Shown: piece by piece, positions 17,461 to 25,315 of the stretch
How positions within the stretch are numbered: the first letter of the stretch is position 1
Layout of the letters: the number at the start of each line of letters is the position of its first letter
Assembly (NCBI GenBank): GCA_949295115.1
Contig: CASFJU010000018.1
Coordinates: forward strand, 1-60,995
Direction: 5' to 3'
DNA from: an uncultured Phascolarctobacterium sp.
Lineage (GTDB): Bacteria > Bacillota > Negativicutes > Acidaminococcales > Acidaminococcaceae
Length of the DNA: 60,995 nt
Translations under genes and position numbers: made by a program
Notes under the pieces: generated by a model
The model's input: the letters and a program-made list of their open reading frames with translations, nothing else
What the model was told of the DNA's origin: nothing
Databases searched by the model: none

Positions 17461-18717
17461 ATGACTACTTTTGAACTGGTAAGGGCCAAAGCCGAAGCTG
17501 CCCACAACGCAGCGGGCAAGCTGGCGGTAGTATCGGCGGCTGTAAAAAATAAGGCGCTGCTCGCTATGGCGGACGCGCTTTTAGCTAAAACCGATTTTAT
17601 TATTGAAGCCAACAACAGGGATATGCAGGCGGCGAAAGAAAACGGCATGCGCGAATCCATGCAGGACAGGCTGCGCCTGACGCCGGAACGTATTGCCGGT
17701 ATGGCCGAAGGTTTGCAGCAGGTAGCGGCGCTGCCCGACCCCGTGGGCAATGTCATCGGCGGGCAAACGCTTGCCAACGGCTTAAAAATTACCAAAGTAC
17801 GCGTGCCGCTGGGCGTTATCGGCATTATTTACGAAGCGCGCCCCAATGTAACGGCGGACGCTATCGGGCTGTGCCTTAAATCCGGCAACGCCGTGGTTTT
17901 AAAAGGCGGCAGCGAAGCCATGCAAAGCAACCTTGCTGTGGCAGGCGTGCTGACGGAAGCGGCGGAAGCGGCAGGAATCCCGCAGGGCGCAATACAGCTT
18001 ATTGATACGACCGACCGTGCGGCGGTAACGGCGCTGATTAAAATGAACGAATTTGTGGACGTGGTAATTCCCCGCGGCGGCGCAGGGCTGATTAAAGCCG
18101 TGGTGCAGAATGCGACCGTGCCCGTAATTGAAACCGGCAGCGGCGTGTGCCACACTTACGTGGATGCTTCGGCAGACTGCGAGATGGCGCGCAAAATTGC
18201 CTTTAACGCAAAGGTGCAGCGCCCCAGCGTTTGCAACGCGATGGAAACGCTGTTGGTGCATAAAGATGTTGCCGGTAAGTTTTTGCCGCTGATGCTGGAC
18301 GAATATTTTAAAGCAGGCGTGCAGATTTTCGGCTGCCCGGCCGTGCAGGAGTTTGACGAACGTGTACAGCCCGCAACGGAAGAAGACTGGGCAACGGAAT
18401 ACGGCGATTTGCGCCTGTCCGTTAAAATTGTGGCGGATATCGACGAAGCGCTGGCACATATTGCCAAATACAGCACAAAACATTCCGAATGTATTGTAAC
18501 GGAAGATTACAATATGGCGCGCAAGTTCCAGGACAGCGTGGATGCGGCGGCGGTATATGTTAACGCCAGCACGCGCTTTACCGACGGCTTTGAGTTCGGC
18601 ATGGGCGCGGAAATCGGCATCAGCACGCAGAAGCTGCATGCCCGCGGGCCTATGGCTTTGCCTGAACTGACATCTTACAAATACCTTATCACCGGCAACG
18701 GGCAGGTAAGGGGCTAA
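17461..18717 (+). CDS. proA: Glutamate-5-semialdehyde dehydrogenase (gamma-glutamyl phosphate reductase)
   Basis: A 418-residue NADPH-dependent enzyme that reduces glutamyl-5-phosphate to the semialdehyde, which cyclises to the proline precursor. The family motif around the catalytic Cys (VQRPSVCNAMETLL near residue 258) is present, as are GVIGIIYEARPNVT and a GMGAEIGISTQKLHARGP tail motif. It starts 13 bases after proB and is followed by a strong terminator. proC is not in the window. Confidence 0.97.
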   Translation: MTTFELVRAKAEAAHNAAGKLAVVSAAVKNKALLAMADALLAKTDFIIEANNRDMQAAKENGMRESMQDRLRLTPERIAGMAEGLQQVAALPDPVGNVIGGQTLANGLKITKVRVPLGVIGIIYEARPNVTADAIGLCLKSGNAVVLKGGSEAMQSNLAVAGVLTEAAEAAGIPQGAIQLIDTTDRAAVTALIKMNEFVDVVIPRGGAGLIKAVVQNATVPVIETGSGVCHTYVDASADCEMARKIAFNAKVQRPSVCNAMETLLVHKDVAGKFLPLMLDEYFKAGVQIFGCPAVQEFDERVQPATEEDWATEYGDLRLSVKIVADIDEALAHIAKYSTKHSECIVTEDYNMARKFQDSVDAAAVYVNASTRFTDGFEFGMGAEIGISTQKLHARGPMALPELTSYKYLITGNGQVRG

Positions 18718-18730
18718 AATTTAAAACAAC

Positions 18731-18760
18731 AACCGGCTGCACACCGCGGCCGGTTTATTT
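18731..18760 (+). terminator. Intrinsic terminator of obgE-proB-proA
   Basis: 10-bp stem AACCGGCTGC/CGCGGCCGGTT-type pairing (18731-18740 with 18745-18754) with one G-U, loop ACAC, then T-rich sequence. Confidence 0.9.
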
Positions 18761-18800
18761 TTTACGCCGCTGTTAAAGCAGGGAAAATTTATTTTTTGCA

Positions 18801-18818
18801 GAATATATAAATATATTC
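18801..18818. repeat. 18-bp perfect palindrome upstream of the beta-CASP gene
   Basis: GAATATATAAATATATTC reads the same on both strands and lies 27 bases upstream of the start codon at 18845. It is a candidate operator or part of an AT-rich promoter. Confidence 0.4.
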
Positions 18819-18844
18819 GATTTGCACTAAAAGGAGGCGTGACG

Positions 18845-20455
18845 ATGAAGATAACTTTTTTGGGTGCCACAAGGATGGTTACCGGTTCATGCTATCTTTT
18901 GGAAATAGGCGGCAAAAAAATGCTGGTAGACTGCGGCATGTTTCAGGGCAGCAAGCTGATTAACGCTTTTAACGAGCGTGATTTTGTTTTTAATCCCGGT
19001 GAAATTGACGCCGTTGTTTTAACGCACGCGCATATCGACCACAGCGGGCTGATACCGAAGCTGGTGGCGCAGGGCTACAAAGGCCCGGTGTACTGCACTA
19101 AAACCACGCTGGAACTGTGCGGTATCCTGCTGCCTGACAGCGCGCATATCCACGAATCGGACGCGGAGTTTGCCAACCGCAAAGGTCTGCGCGCCGGGCG
19201 TAAATTCATCAAGCCGCTGTACACGGTTGATGAAGCCTATAACGCACTTAAAAATTTTGTAGTGCGCGATTTTGATACGGAATTTGACGTTATCCCCGGT
19301 ATTAAGGTTAAATTTAAAGTGGCGGGGCATATTATCGGTTCCGCCATGGCGGAGGTTTTTGCCGAAGAAGACGGCAAACGCACCAAGCTGATTTTTACCG
19401 GCGACGTTGGGCAGCCGGGTGCGCCGATTATCGAAGACCCGGAACAGCTTGCCGGTGCGGATTTTATCATTGCCGAATCGACTTACGGCAACCGCGTACA
19501 CAAAGCGTATGACAAGGAAGCCGAGCTGGCGGAGATTATCAACTCCACCGCGGAACGCGGCGGCAACGTCATCATTCCGGCTTTTGCCGTTGGGCGTACG
19601 CAGGTGCTGTTGTATTACTTCCAGAAATTGGCGCACGAAGGTAAAATCTCCAGCGACATACCGATTTACATCGACAGCCCAATGGCGAACAAAGCCACGC
19701 AGATTGTGCTGGGTAACCCGCAGGAGTTTGACGACGAGGCACGCAAGATTTACGAAATGCAGGGCAAGCACCTGCTTTCGATGAAGCAGCTGCATTTTAC
19801 GGCGACGGCGCAGGAATCGCGCATGATTAATGAAACGCCGGGTACAAAAATCATCCTTTCTGCCAGCGGCATGTGCGACGCGGGGCGTATCCTGCACCAC
19901 TTAAAACATAATCTGTGGCGCGAGGACAGCAGCGTCATCATCGCCGGTTATCAGGCGGAAGGCTGCCTTGGCCGCAAGCTGATTGAAGGCGTGCGCCAGG
20001 TTAAAATTATGGGCGAGGATATCCGCGTTAACGCGCAGGTTTATAACATGAAGGGCTTTAGCGCCCACGCCGATAAGGAACAGTTTTTGGAGTGGTACGG
20101 CAAGATGACGCAGAAGCCGAAGGCGTTTTTTGTAACGCACGGCGAGGTTGACGCGGCGATGGAATTTGCGGGCGAACTGCAAAAACGCATCGGTACGGCG
20201 GCGTATATCCCGCAATACGGCGACAGCGTAACCATCAGCGGCAGCGACTGGTCGGTAGCGTCGTCCGAAATTGTCAGCGATGTTCCGGAAGTTGCTGCTT
20301 TGCGCGATTACATGAAGAACCTTGAACGCACTTATTTGCAGCACCGCACCAAGATTGAGCAGGTTGTGGCGCGCGACAGCGGCAAGGTTAAGGATATCCG
20401 CAAAAAGCTGGAAAAAATTAAAAAATATGTTGACGATATGCTTTCTTCGTTGTAA
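18845..20455 (+). CDS. MBL-fold beta-CASP ribonuclease-like protein
   Basis: A 536-residue metallo-beta-lactamase protein with beta-CASP and RMMBL parts. The zinc ligands appear as THAHIDHSG (residues 57-65 region), and other family blocks follow: FTGDVGQPG, IDSPMA, ILSASGMCDAGRI and SAHADKEQFLEW. Relatives such as TTHA0252 are RNA nucleases or RNA-processing factors related to CPSF73. The ATG at 18845 is chosen because AGGAGG lies seven bases upstream; a GTG at 18839 is too close. The last ~70 residues form a charged helical tail. Monocistronic. Confidence 0.9.
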   Translation: MKITFLGATRMVTGSCYLLEIGGKKMLVDCGMFQGSKLINAFNERDFVFNPGEIDAVVLTHAHIDHSGLIPKLVAQGYKGPVYCTKTTLELCGILLPDSAHIHESDAEFANRKGLRAGRKFIKPLYTVDEAYNALKNFVVRDFDTEFDVIPGIKVKFKVAGHIIGSAMAEVFAEEDGKRTKLIFTGDVGQPGAPIIEDPEQLAGADFIIAESTYGNRVHKAYDKEAELAEIINSTAERGGNVIIPAFAVGRTQVLLYYFQKLAHEGKISSDIPIYIDSPMANKATQIVLGNPQEFDDEARKIYEMQGKHLLSMKQLHFTATAQESRMINETPGTKIILSASGMCDAGRILHHLKHNLWREDSSVIIAGYQAEGCLGRKLIEGVRQVKIMGEDIRVNAQVYNMKGFSAHADKEQFLEWYGKMTQKPKAFFVTHGEVDAAMEFAGELQKRIGTAAYIPQYGDSVTISGSDWSVASSEIVSDVPEVAALRDYMKNLERTYLQHRTKIEQVVARDSGKVKDIRKKLEKIKKYVDDMLSSL

Positions 20456-20491
20456 ATTTATAGTTAGAGTTTATTAAAAAGGCCGTTATTG

Positions 20492-20530
20492 TACCCCAAA
20501 GGTCACTGGCTTTTGGGGTATAATTTTTTT
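20492..20530 (+). terminator. Hairpin with T run between the beta-CASP gene and abgT
   Basis: Perfect stem TACCCCAAA (20492-20500) with TTTGGGGTA (20512-20520), then TAATTTTTTT. The sequence TATAAT overlaps its foot and could also serve as the -10 box of the next gene. Confidence 0.7.
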
Positions 20531-20559
20531 GCGGCAAAAAATAAAAGGGGGCTTTATAC

Positions 20560-22110
20560 TTGGAAGAAATTAAAAAGAAGGAGCAGGTTGGCGGCATCCT
20601 GGGTTTGATTGAACGTGTCGGCAATAAAATCCCGGATATTACCATTCTGTTCATCGGTGCATTTGTGCTTGTATGCGTTATTTCCGCGGTGCTGTCGCAG
20701 ATCAGCTTTGATTACGTACACCCCGCAACGGGCAAGCAGATTACTATCAATAATATGTTAAGCGGCAAGGAACTGGTAACTTTGATGAGCAAAATGGTTA
20801 CCAACTACGCTAACTTCCCGCCGCTGACGATGGTTATCGTCGCAACTTTGGGTATCGGCATCGCCGACGGTTCCGGCTACATCAACACGGGCCTCAAAAA
20901 AATCCTGTCCGTTACGCCGAAGTTTTTAATTACGCCGGTAGTAATTTTTGCCGGTATGGTCAGCCATCTCGGTCCGGATACAGGTTACGTTATCATTATC
21001 CCGATTGCGGCTTACATGTTTTATGCAACGGGCAAGCACCCGCTGTCCGGCGTTGCTGCTTCCTTTGCAGGCATTGCCGGTGCGTTCAGCGCCAACTACA
21101 CGCCGTCCGCTATCGACCCGGTAATCCAGGGCTTTACGCAAAGCGCGGCGCAGATTATCGACCCCACCTATCAGGTAAACGTACTTTGCAATTATTTTTA
21201 TGCTGTTGGTTCTACCTTTTTAGTAATCGCTTCCTGCTGGTGGGTAACGGAACACGTTGTTGAACCGTGGCTGTGGAAAACCTATCCGCTGCCGCCCGAC
21301 CTTGACCTTGGCAACGAAAACAACACCGACATCACCCCGCGCGAAAACCGCGCTTTTATGATTGCAACCGCTATTTTAATTTTAATGATTGCCGGCCTGT
21401 TTGCGGCTCTCTATCCGCAGGATTCCCTGCTGCGCGCGCCTAACGGCGAAATTGCCAGCTTCCAGGCACCGATTATGCAATCCATTGTTGCCGTAATCTT
21501 TATTTTTGCGGCAGCTGTCGGCCTTGTTTACGGCGTTTTGTGCGGCAAGTTCAAATCGCCTAAAGATGTAACCGCCGCTATGGAAGAAATTACCAAAACG
21601 CTGGTGCAGATGGTAGTATTCTACTTCTTCGCTGCGCAGTTCCTTTATGCGTTCGGCGCTTCCAACATCGGCGTTTTGCTTGCTGTTTCCGGTGCGGAAT
21701 TTTTAAAATCCCTTGCACTGCCGCCGCAGATTACCATTTTCGGCATTATCGTTTTTGTAGGCTTGCTGAACCTTATCATCACTTCGGCATCCGCTAAATG
21801 GGCAATCCTTGCGCCGATTTTTGTACCTATGCTGATGGCGGTCGGCATCGCGCCGGAGCTTACGCAAGCTGCTTACCGCGTCAGTGACAGCGCCGTTAAC
21901 GTAGTAACCCCGATGTTTGCGTTCTACCCGCTGATTATTCTCTACTGCCAGAAATACGTTAAAGAAGCAGGCATCGGCACGCTCAGTTCCATGATGCTGC
22001 CGTACACCGTTACGCTTTTAATTACCTTAACCTTTATGCTGTACTTCTTCTGGTGGTTCGATATTCCTCTGGGCTTCCAGGCCGATTATGTATATCCGCG
22101 CCGGATGTAA
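20560..22110 (+). CDS. AbgT family transporter
   Basis: A 516-residue membrane protein with about 12 helices. It matches the AbgT family, first known for uptake of p-aminobenzoyl-glutamate and since linked to sulfonamide efflux. Recognisable segments are HLGPDTGYVIIIPIAA, NYTPSAIDPVIQGFTQ and TSASAKWAILAPIFVPM. It begins at a TTG after an AAAGGGGG site; no ATG is available near the start. peptidase T follows after 20 bases. The pairing suggests import of a peptide-like or acyl-glutamate compound that is then hydrolysed (inference). Confidence 0.9.
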   Translation: MEEIKKKEQVGGILGLIERVGNKIPDITILFIGAFVLVCVISAVLSQISFDYVHPATGKQITINNMLSGKELVTLMSKMVTNYANFPPLTMVIVATLGIGIADGSGYINTGLKKILSVTPKFLITPVVIFAGMVSHLGPDTGYVIIIPIAAYMFYATGKHPLSGVAASFAGIAGAFSANYTPSAIDPVIQGFTQSAAQIIDPTYQVNVLCNYFYAVGSTFLVIASCWWVTEHVVEPWLWKTYPLPPDLDLGNENNTDITPRENRAFMIATAILILMIAGLFAALYPQDSLLRAPNGEIASFQAPIMQSIVAVIFIFAAAVGLVYGVLCGKFKSPKDVTAAMEEITKTLVQMVVFYFFAAQFLYAFGASNIGVLLAVSGAEFLKSLALPPQITIFGIIVFVGLLNLIITSASAKWAILAPIFVPMLMAVGIAPELTQAAYRVSDSAVNVVTPMFAFYPLIILYCQKYVKEAGIGTLSSMMLPYTVTLLITLTFMLYFFWWFDIPLGFQADYVYPRRM

Positions 22111-22130
22111 GATTTAAGGAGGCTTTATAA

Positions 22131-23378
22131 ATGTTACAGGAAAAATTACTGCAAAGATTTTTGCGTTATGTTGCCGTTCCCAGCCAGAGTGACGCGCCGG
22201 TACAAACCGTACCGAGCAGCGAAGGCCAGCGCAATCTGGCGGAGCTGTTAAAACAGGATCTGGCTGAACTCGGCCTTGTTGATCTGGAAATCAGTGAATA
22301 TTCCGTTTTAACCGGCAAACTGCCCGCACATCTGCCGGAAGGCTGCACCAAAGAAGTGCCCGCCGTTGGCTGGTGCGCGCACCTTGATACCATCGACATC
22401 AACATGTCGCCCGAAATCCATCCGCAGGTGGTTAAAAACTATCAGGGCGGCGATGTTTGCCTTAATGCCGAAAAAGGCATTTACATCCGCACGGCGGAAC
22501 ACCCCGAGCTTGACAAATATGTAGGGCAGGATATTGTGTTTACCGACGGCACCAGCGTGCTTGGCGCAGATAACAAAGCCGCCATTGCCAACATTATGGT
22601 TGCGCTGGAAACTTTGTTAACCGAAGGGCGTTACCACGGCGATATTTATGTGGCTTTTGTGCCGGATGAAGAAATCGGCCTGCGCGGCAGCAAAAAGCTT
22701 GATTTCAGCAAGTTCCCGGTTAAGTTTGCCTACACCATTGATTGCTGCGAACAGGGTGAAGTGGTTTACCAGACCTTTAACGCCGGTACTGCCATTGTAA
22801 AAATCAAAGGCGTAAGCGCGCACCCGATGAGCGCCAAAGGCGTGCTGATTAACCCGACGCTGCTGGCTGTTGACCTTGTTAACATGTTTGACCGTACCCA
22901 GACGCCGGAATGCACCGAAGGCACGGAAGGCTACATCTGGACTAAGAGCATTACCAGTAACGATACTTACGCTACCGTTACGCTGGATATCCGCGACCAT
23001 AACAAAAAGCGTTATGAAGAACGCAAAGCGGAGATTGCCGAAAACACCAAAAAATTGCAGGCTATGTACCCGCGTGCAGAAGTTACCTGCACCATTACGG
23101 ATACCTACGGCAACATTGCCGATGCGGTAACGGATGACAACAAATACTGCATTGATTATATTTATACCGCCATGGATAAGCTGGGCATTGAGCCGAAAAC
23201 GCTGGCCATGCGCGGCGGCACGGATGGTTCGTTCATCTCTACCAAAGGCATTTTAACGCCTAACTATTTCACCGGCGGCCATAACTTCCATTCCAACTGC
23301 GAATTTTTACCGCTCGGCGCAATGGAAAAATCCTGCCTGCTTACGCTGGAACTTATTGACCTTATCTATAACAAATAA
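22131..23378 (+). CDS. pepT: Peptidase T (tripeptide aminopeptidase)
   Basis: A 415-residue M20 metallopeptidase that releases the N-terminal residue of tripeptides. Di-zinc site motifs are visible: GWCAHLDTID (His/Asp), TSVLGADNKAA (Asp), VPDEEIG (the Glu pair), TIDCCEQGE (Asp) and YFTGGHNFHS (His) near the C-terminus. AAGGAGG lies before the ATG. It appears to be the second gene of a two-gene operon with the AbgT transporter and is followed by a strong terminator. Confidence 0.96.
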   Translation: MLQEKLLQRFLRYVAVPSQSDAPVQTVPSSEGQRNLAELLKQDLAELGLVDLEISEYSVLTGKLPAHLPEGCTKEVPAVGWCAHLDTIDINMSPEIHPQVVKNYQGGDVCLNAEKGIYIRTAEHPELDKYVGQDIVFTDGTSVLGADNKAAIANIMVALETLLTEGRYHGDIYVAFVPDEEIGLRGSKKLDFSKFPVKFAYTIDCCEQGEVVYQTFNAGTAIVKIKGVSAHPMSAKGVLINPTLLAVDLVNMFDRTQTPECTEGTEGYIWTKSITSNDTYATVTLDIRDHNKKRYEERKAEIAENTKKLQAMYPRAEVTCTITDTYGNIADAVTDDNKYCIDYIYTAMDKLGIEPKTLAMRGGTDGSFISTKGILTPNYFTGGHNFHSNCEFLPLGAMEKSCLLTLELIDLIYNK

Positions 23379-23397
23379 GGCGAAAAATTAAATTTAT

Positions 23398-23435
23398 AAA
23401 AAGGACGTTTTGCAAAATGCAAAATGTCCTTTTTG
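23398..23435 (+). terminator. Intrinsic terminator after pepT
   Basis: 16-bp stem AAAAAGGACGTTTTGC with GCAAAATGTCCTTTTT, one G-U, loop AAAAT. Confidence 0.92.
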
Positions 23436-23601
23436 TTTGCGTTAAACGCCAAAAGCAATGCTTTAGCCGGAACGGCTAGCCATTGTCAGGTAGCGGATGA
23501 GTGCTAAAGTATATATAAAAATTTAAAAAGTACGGTTTAACACCTGACACTTCCCCAGCAACAAGACCGTAAAACTTTCGGATTACGCAAAAGTTGAAGT
23601 C

Positions 23602-23629
23602 TTGTTGGGGGGGAAGTGTGTGATATAAT
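23602..23629 (+). promoter_or_regulatory. Second promoter with a seven-G tract
   Basis: TTGTTG (23602-23607), 16-base spacer, TATAAT (23624-23629). G7 runs 23607-23613. It resembles the porin promoter at 11988 and lies in the right arm of a 21-bp inverted repeat. No gene follows within 400 bases. Confidence 0.5.
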
Positions 23630-23679
23630 TTTAGAAAAACATAATGATGAGTTAAGATAAAAAATATATTGGTTTGTAA

Positions 23680-23708
23680 TAGACATTACAGTTAAAGTCA
23701 GGTATAAT
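23680..23708 (+). promoter_or_regulatory. Promoter upstream of the stem-loop row and HTH gene
   Basis: TAGACA (23680-23685), 17-base spacer, TATAAT (23703-23708). The transcript would begin near 23715, enter the stem-loops at 23747 and reach the gene at 24041. Confidence 0.6.
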
Positions 23709-24040
23709 TATATAAAACATATAAAATTTTATATAAAAGTTTAAAGGCGCCTCTCTTAAGAGAGATTCAAAACCCCGCTAAGTCTTCCTTCTTATATTAG
23801 CATACACGAGAGGCGCTTTTATAAATCCGGTTAAAATACGGGCTGCCGTGTTTTAATATAAGCGCCTCCGGGGATTATCAATTATAAAGGCTGTCTTCCC
23901 ATAACAGGTTATTGATGTGGGGGCGCTTAATGCAGTAAGTTACTGCCCGCGGAACGACAAAAGAAGTCTGTCCAATCTTTCCCACAATATTCTGCGGGCA
24001 GGTACTTATAAATTTCAGGCAAGGTTAAATTTTTAATAAA

Positions 24041-24388
24041 GTGGGTGTTTGTGTGGAAACTAAACCATTTGACAAAGCGAGATTTAAACACATTGCCGGT
24101 GACGGTGTAGCGGAAGACTTTAACTATATGCCCCGCAGCAATCTGGGCATGCGCAAATGGGAGATTAAGGTCCGTTATCCGGACGGTAAATGCAAGGTTG
24201 TGGTTATGCGTGACAGCGGGTTCAGCATTACCGGCGAAGTAATTGACGTTAACGAATTTACTTCGCGCGAGCAGCGCAACGCGGAGATTTACCGTTTGTA
24301 CCATGAATATGCTTTATCGCAGGTATTTTTGGGCAAGCTGTTCAGCATCAGCCAGCCGTCAGTATCATTAATTGTAAACGGAAAATAA
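24041..24388 (+). CDS. Small helix-turn-helix protein of unknown role
   Basis: A 115-residue protein (111 if the GTG at 24053 is used). Neither start has a clear ribosome binding site; the first GTG is kept for length. The C-terminal ~40 residues (REQRNAEIYRLYHEY, then LSQVFLGKLFSISQPSVSLI) read as a helix-turn-helix of the resolvase/sigma-region-4 type. The N-terminal part (KWEIKVRYPDGKCKVVVM) looks like a small beta sheet. No enzyme motif is present. The long structured leader upstream suggests unusual control of its expression. It could be an autoregulator or the remains of a mobile element. I do not recognise the family. Confidence 0.6.
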   Translation: MGVCVETKPFDKARFKHIAGDGVAEDFNYMPRSNLGMRKWEIKVRYPDGKCKVVVMRDSGFSITGEVIDVNEFTSREQRNAEIYRLYHEYALSQVFLGKLFSISQPSVSLIVNGK

Positions 24389-24395
24389 AAAACAT

Positions 24396-24443
24396 AAAAG
24401 CCAAAGGCTGTACTTTTTACGGTATATGCCTTTGGCTTTTTTT
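24396..24443. terminator. Intrinsic terminator after the HTH gene
   Basis: Perfect 13-bp stem AAAAGCCAAAGGC (24396-24408) with GCCTTTGGCTTTT (24428-24440), then T. Confidence 0.9.
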
Positions 24444-24455
24444 GAAATAGTGCAT

Positions 24456-24613
24456 AAAAACGCACAATGCTCATACTATTGCAACAGCACAAAAATGCTG
24501 CGGCTCCTCCGATTCCGCTCGGGCTGCGCGCCAAGCTCCCGGAATGTAGTGCCCTAAATTTTGCCGCCGCAGTTTTTGTTTGCTGTTTTATAGCATAAGC
24601 ATTGTGCGTTTTT
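24456..24613. mobile_element. 158-bp palindromic repeat element
   Basis: Perfect 16-bp outer arms AAAAACGCACAATGCT (24456-24471) and AGCATTGTGCGTTTTT (24598-24613). The inner arms continue imperfectly (ACAGCA..CAAAAA..CTGCGGC on both sides). The core is GC-rich (about 24520-24555). No coding capacity. It looks like a MITE or dispersed extragenic palindrome; copies elsewhere would confirm this. Confidence 0.45.
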
Positions 24614-24654
24614 TATTTGTTGTTTGCAGGATTTTAAAATTTGGCGGCGAAATA

Positions 24655-24689
24655 TTCAATCAAACGATTAAATCAAATGATTGATTGAA
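24655..24689. promoter_or_regulatory. Probable TetR operator
   Basis: TTCAATCAA (24655-24663) and TTGATTGAA (24681-24689) form a perfect 9-bp inverted repeat 14 bases before the TetR start codon, with a second overlapping AATCA/TGATT pair inside. Its position suggests autoregulation of the export operon. Confidence 0.6.
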
Positions 24690-24703
24690 AGAAGGATAAA
24701 ATT

Positions 24704-25315
24704 ATGAACGGCGAAGCAGGCAAAAGAGAAAAACTTATCCGCGCGGCGATGGAGCTTTTTGCCGAAGACGGCTACGATAAAGTAAGTATCAGGCAGATTG
24801 CCGCTGCGGCAGGCGTTAACAGTTCGATGATTTCATATTATTTTAACGGCAAAAGTGGCTTGTACGAGGCGATTGTGAAAGAGCTTCTGCAAAATTTTGA
24901 CAGCTTTATCGGCAGTGTGCGGGCGGAAGAAGTTGAACCGCGCGAAGGTTTGCGCCTGTATGTGCAGACCATCAGCAGGCTGTATGCCAAATACCCGCCG
25001 TCGTTTGTCAAGCTGGTGTACCGCGAGCTTTTGAAGCCTTCGGAAATTTTTGAGCAGGTTGCGGTAGGACGGTTCAGGCAGAACTTTGGCGTGCTGCTGA
25101 ATTTAATTGAACGTGGCAAGGCACAGGGTCGATTCCGCACCGATTTGGACAGCGGCAAAATGCTGATGATGTTTATTTCGTCCATCAGCCTGTACTTTTT
25201 GGCGCGGCCGATTTACACAAAAATTATCAAGCAGGACGATACCTTTACGCAGGCGTATTTAGAGCAGGCGGTTGAGGTGTTTATGCGCGGAATTGAGGTG
25301 GCGCATGATGAATAA
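24704..25315 (+). CDS. TetR/AcrR family regulator (CecR-like)
   Basis: A 203-residue repressor. The N-terminal HTH (residues 6-55: REKLIRAAMELFAEDGYDKV, then SIRQIAAAAGVNSSMISYYF) is typical of TetR, and the C-terminal part resembles the CecR/YbiH ligand domain. It heads an operon with HlyD, ABC ATPase and permease genes, the same order as ybiH-ybhGFSR in enterobacteria. It probably represses that exporter until a toxic ligand binds. The stop overlaps the next start. AGAAGGA precedes the ATG. Confidence 0.9.
   Translation: MNGEAGKREKLIRAAMELFAEDGYDKVSIRQIAAAAGVNSSMISYYFNGKSGLYEAIVKELLQNFDSFIGSVRAEEVEPREGLRLYVQTISRLYAKYPPSFVKLVYRELLKPSEIFEQVAVGRFRQNFGVLLNLIERGKAQGRFRTDLDSGKMLMMFISSISLYFLARPIYTKIIKQDDTFTQAYLEQAVEVFMRGIEVAHDE

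Larger units (their letters stand above)
23456..24003 (+). ncRNA. Candidate structured RNA region: row of stem-loops
   Basis: A ~550-base gene-free stretch holding several complementary arms in a row. 23456-23485: hairpin CAATG..TAGCCG/CGGCTA..CATTG. 23485-23491 with 23542-23548: GTCAGGT/ACCTGAC, 50-base loop. 23547-23567 with 23599-23619: 19 of 21 pairs, 31-base loop. 23747-23755 with 23808-23816: GCGCCTCTC/GAGAGGCGC, 52-base loop. 23831-23841 with 23846-23856: 11-bp tetraloop hairpin. 23859-23869 with 23919-23929: TAAGCGCCTCC/GGGGGCGCTTA, 49-base loop. 23943-23950 with 23994-24001: CTGCCCGC/GCGGGCAG, 43-base loop. Two promoters lie within it. Not matched to any RNA family known to me. Confidence 0.4.

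Noticed and set aside
23485..23619. Invertible promoter flanked by inverted repeats
   Set aside because: The promoter lies within the right arm instead of between the arms, the enclosed loop is only 31 bases, and no recombinase gene is nearby.
23456..24003. CRISPR array or integron attC array
   Set aside because: The arms differ in sequence from one another, there are no identical direct repeats with regular spacers, and no cas or integrase gene lies nearby.
23927..24304. 125-codon open frame on the minus strand opposite the HTH gene
   Set aside because: The + strand frame has an HTH motif and a terminator in the right place; the minus frame runs into the stem-loop region and has no start signals.
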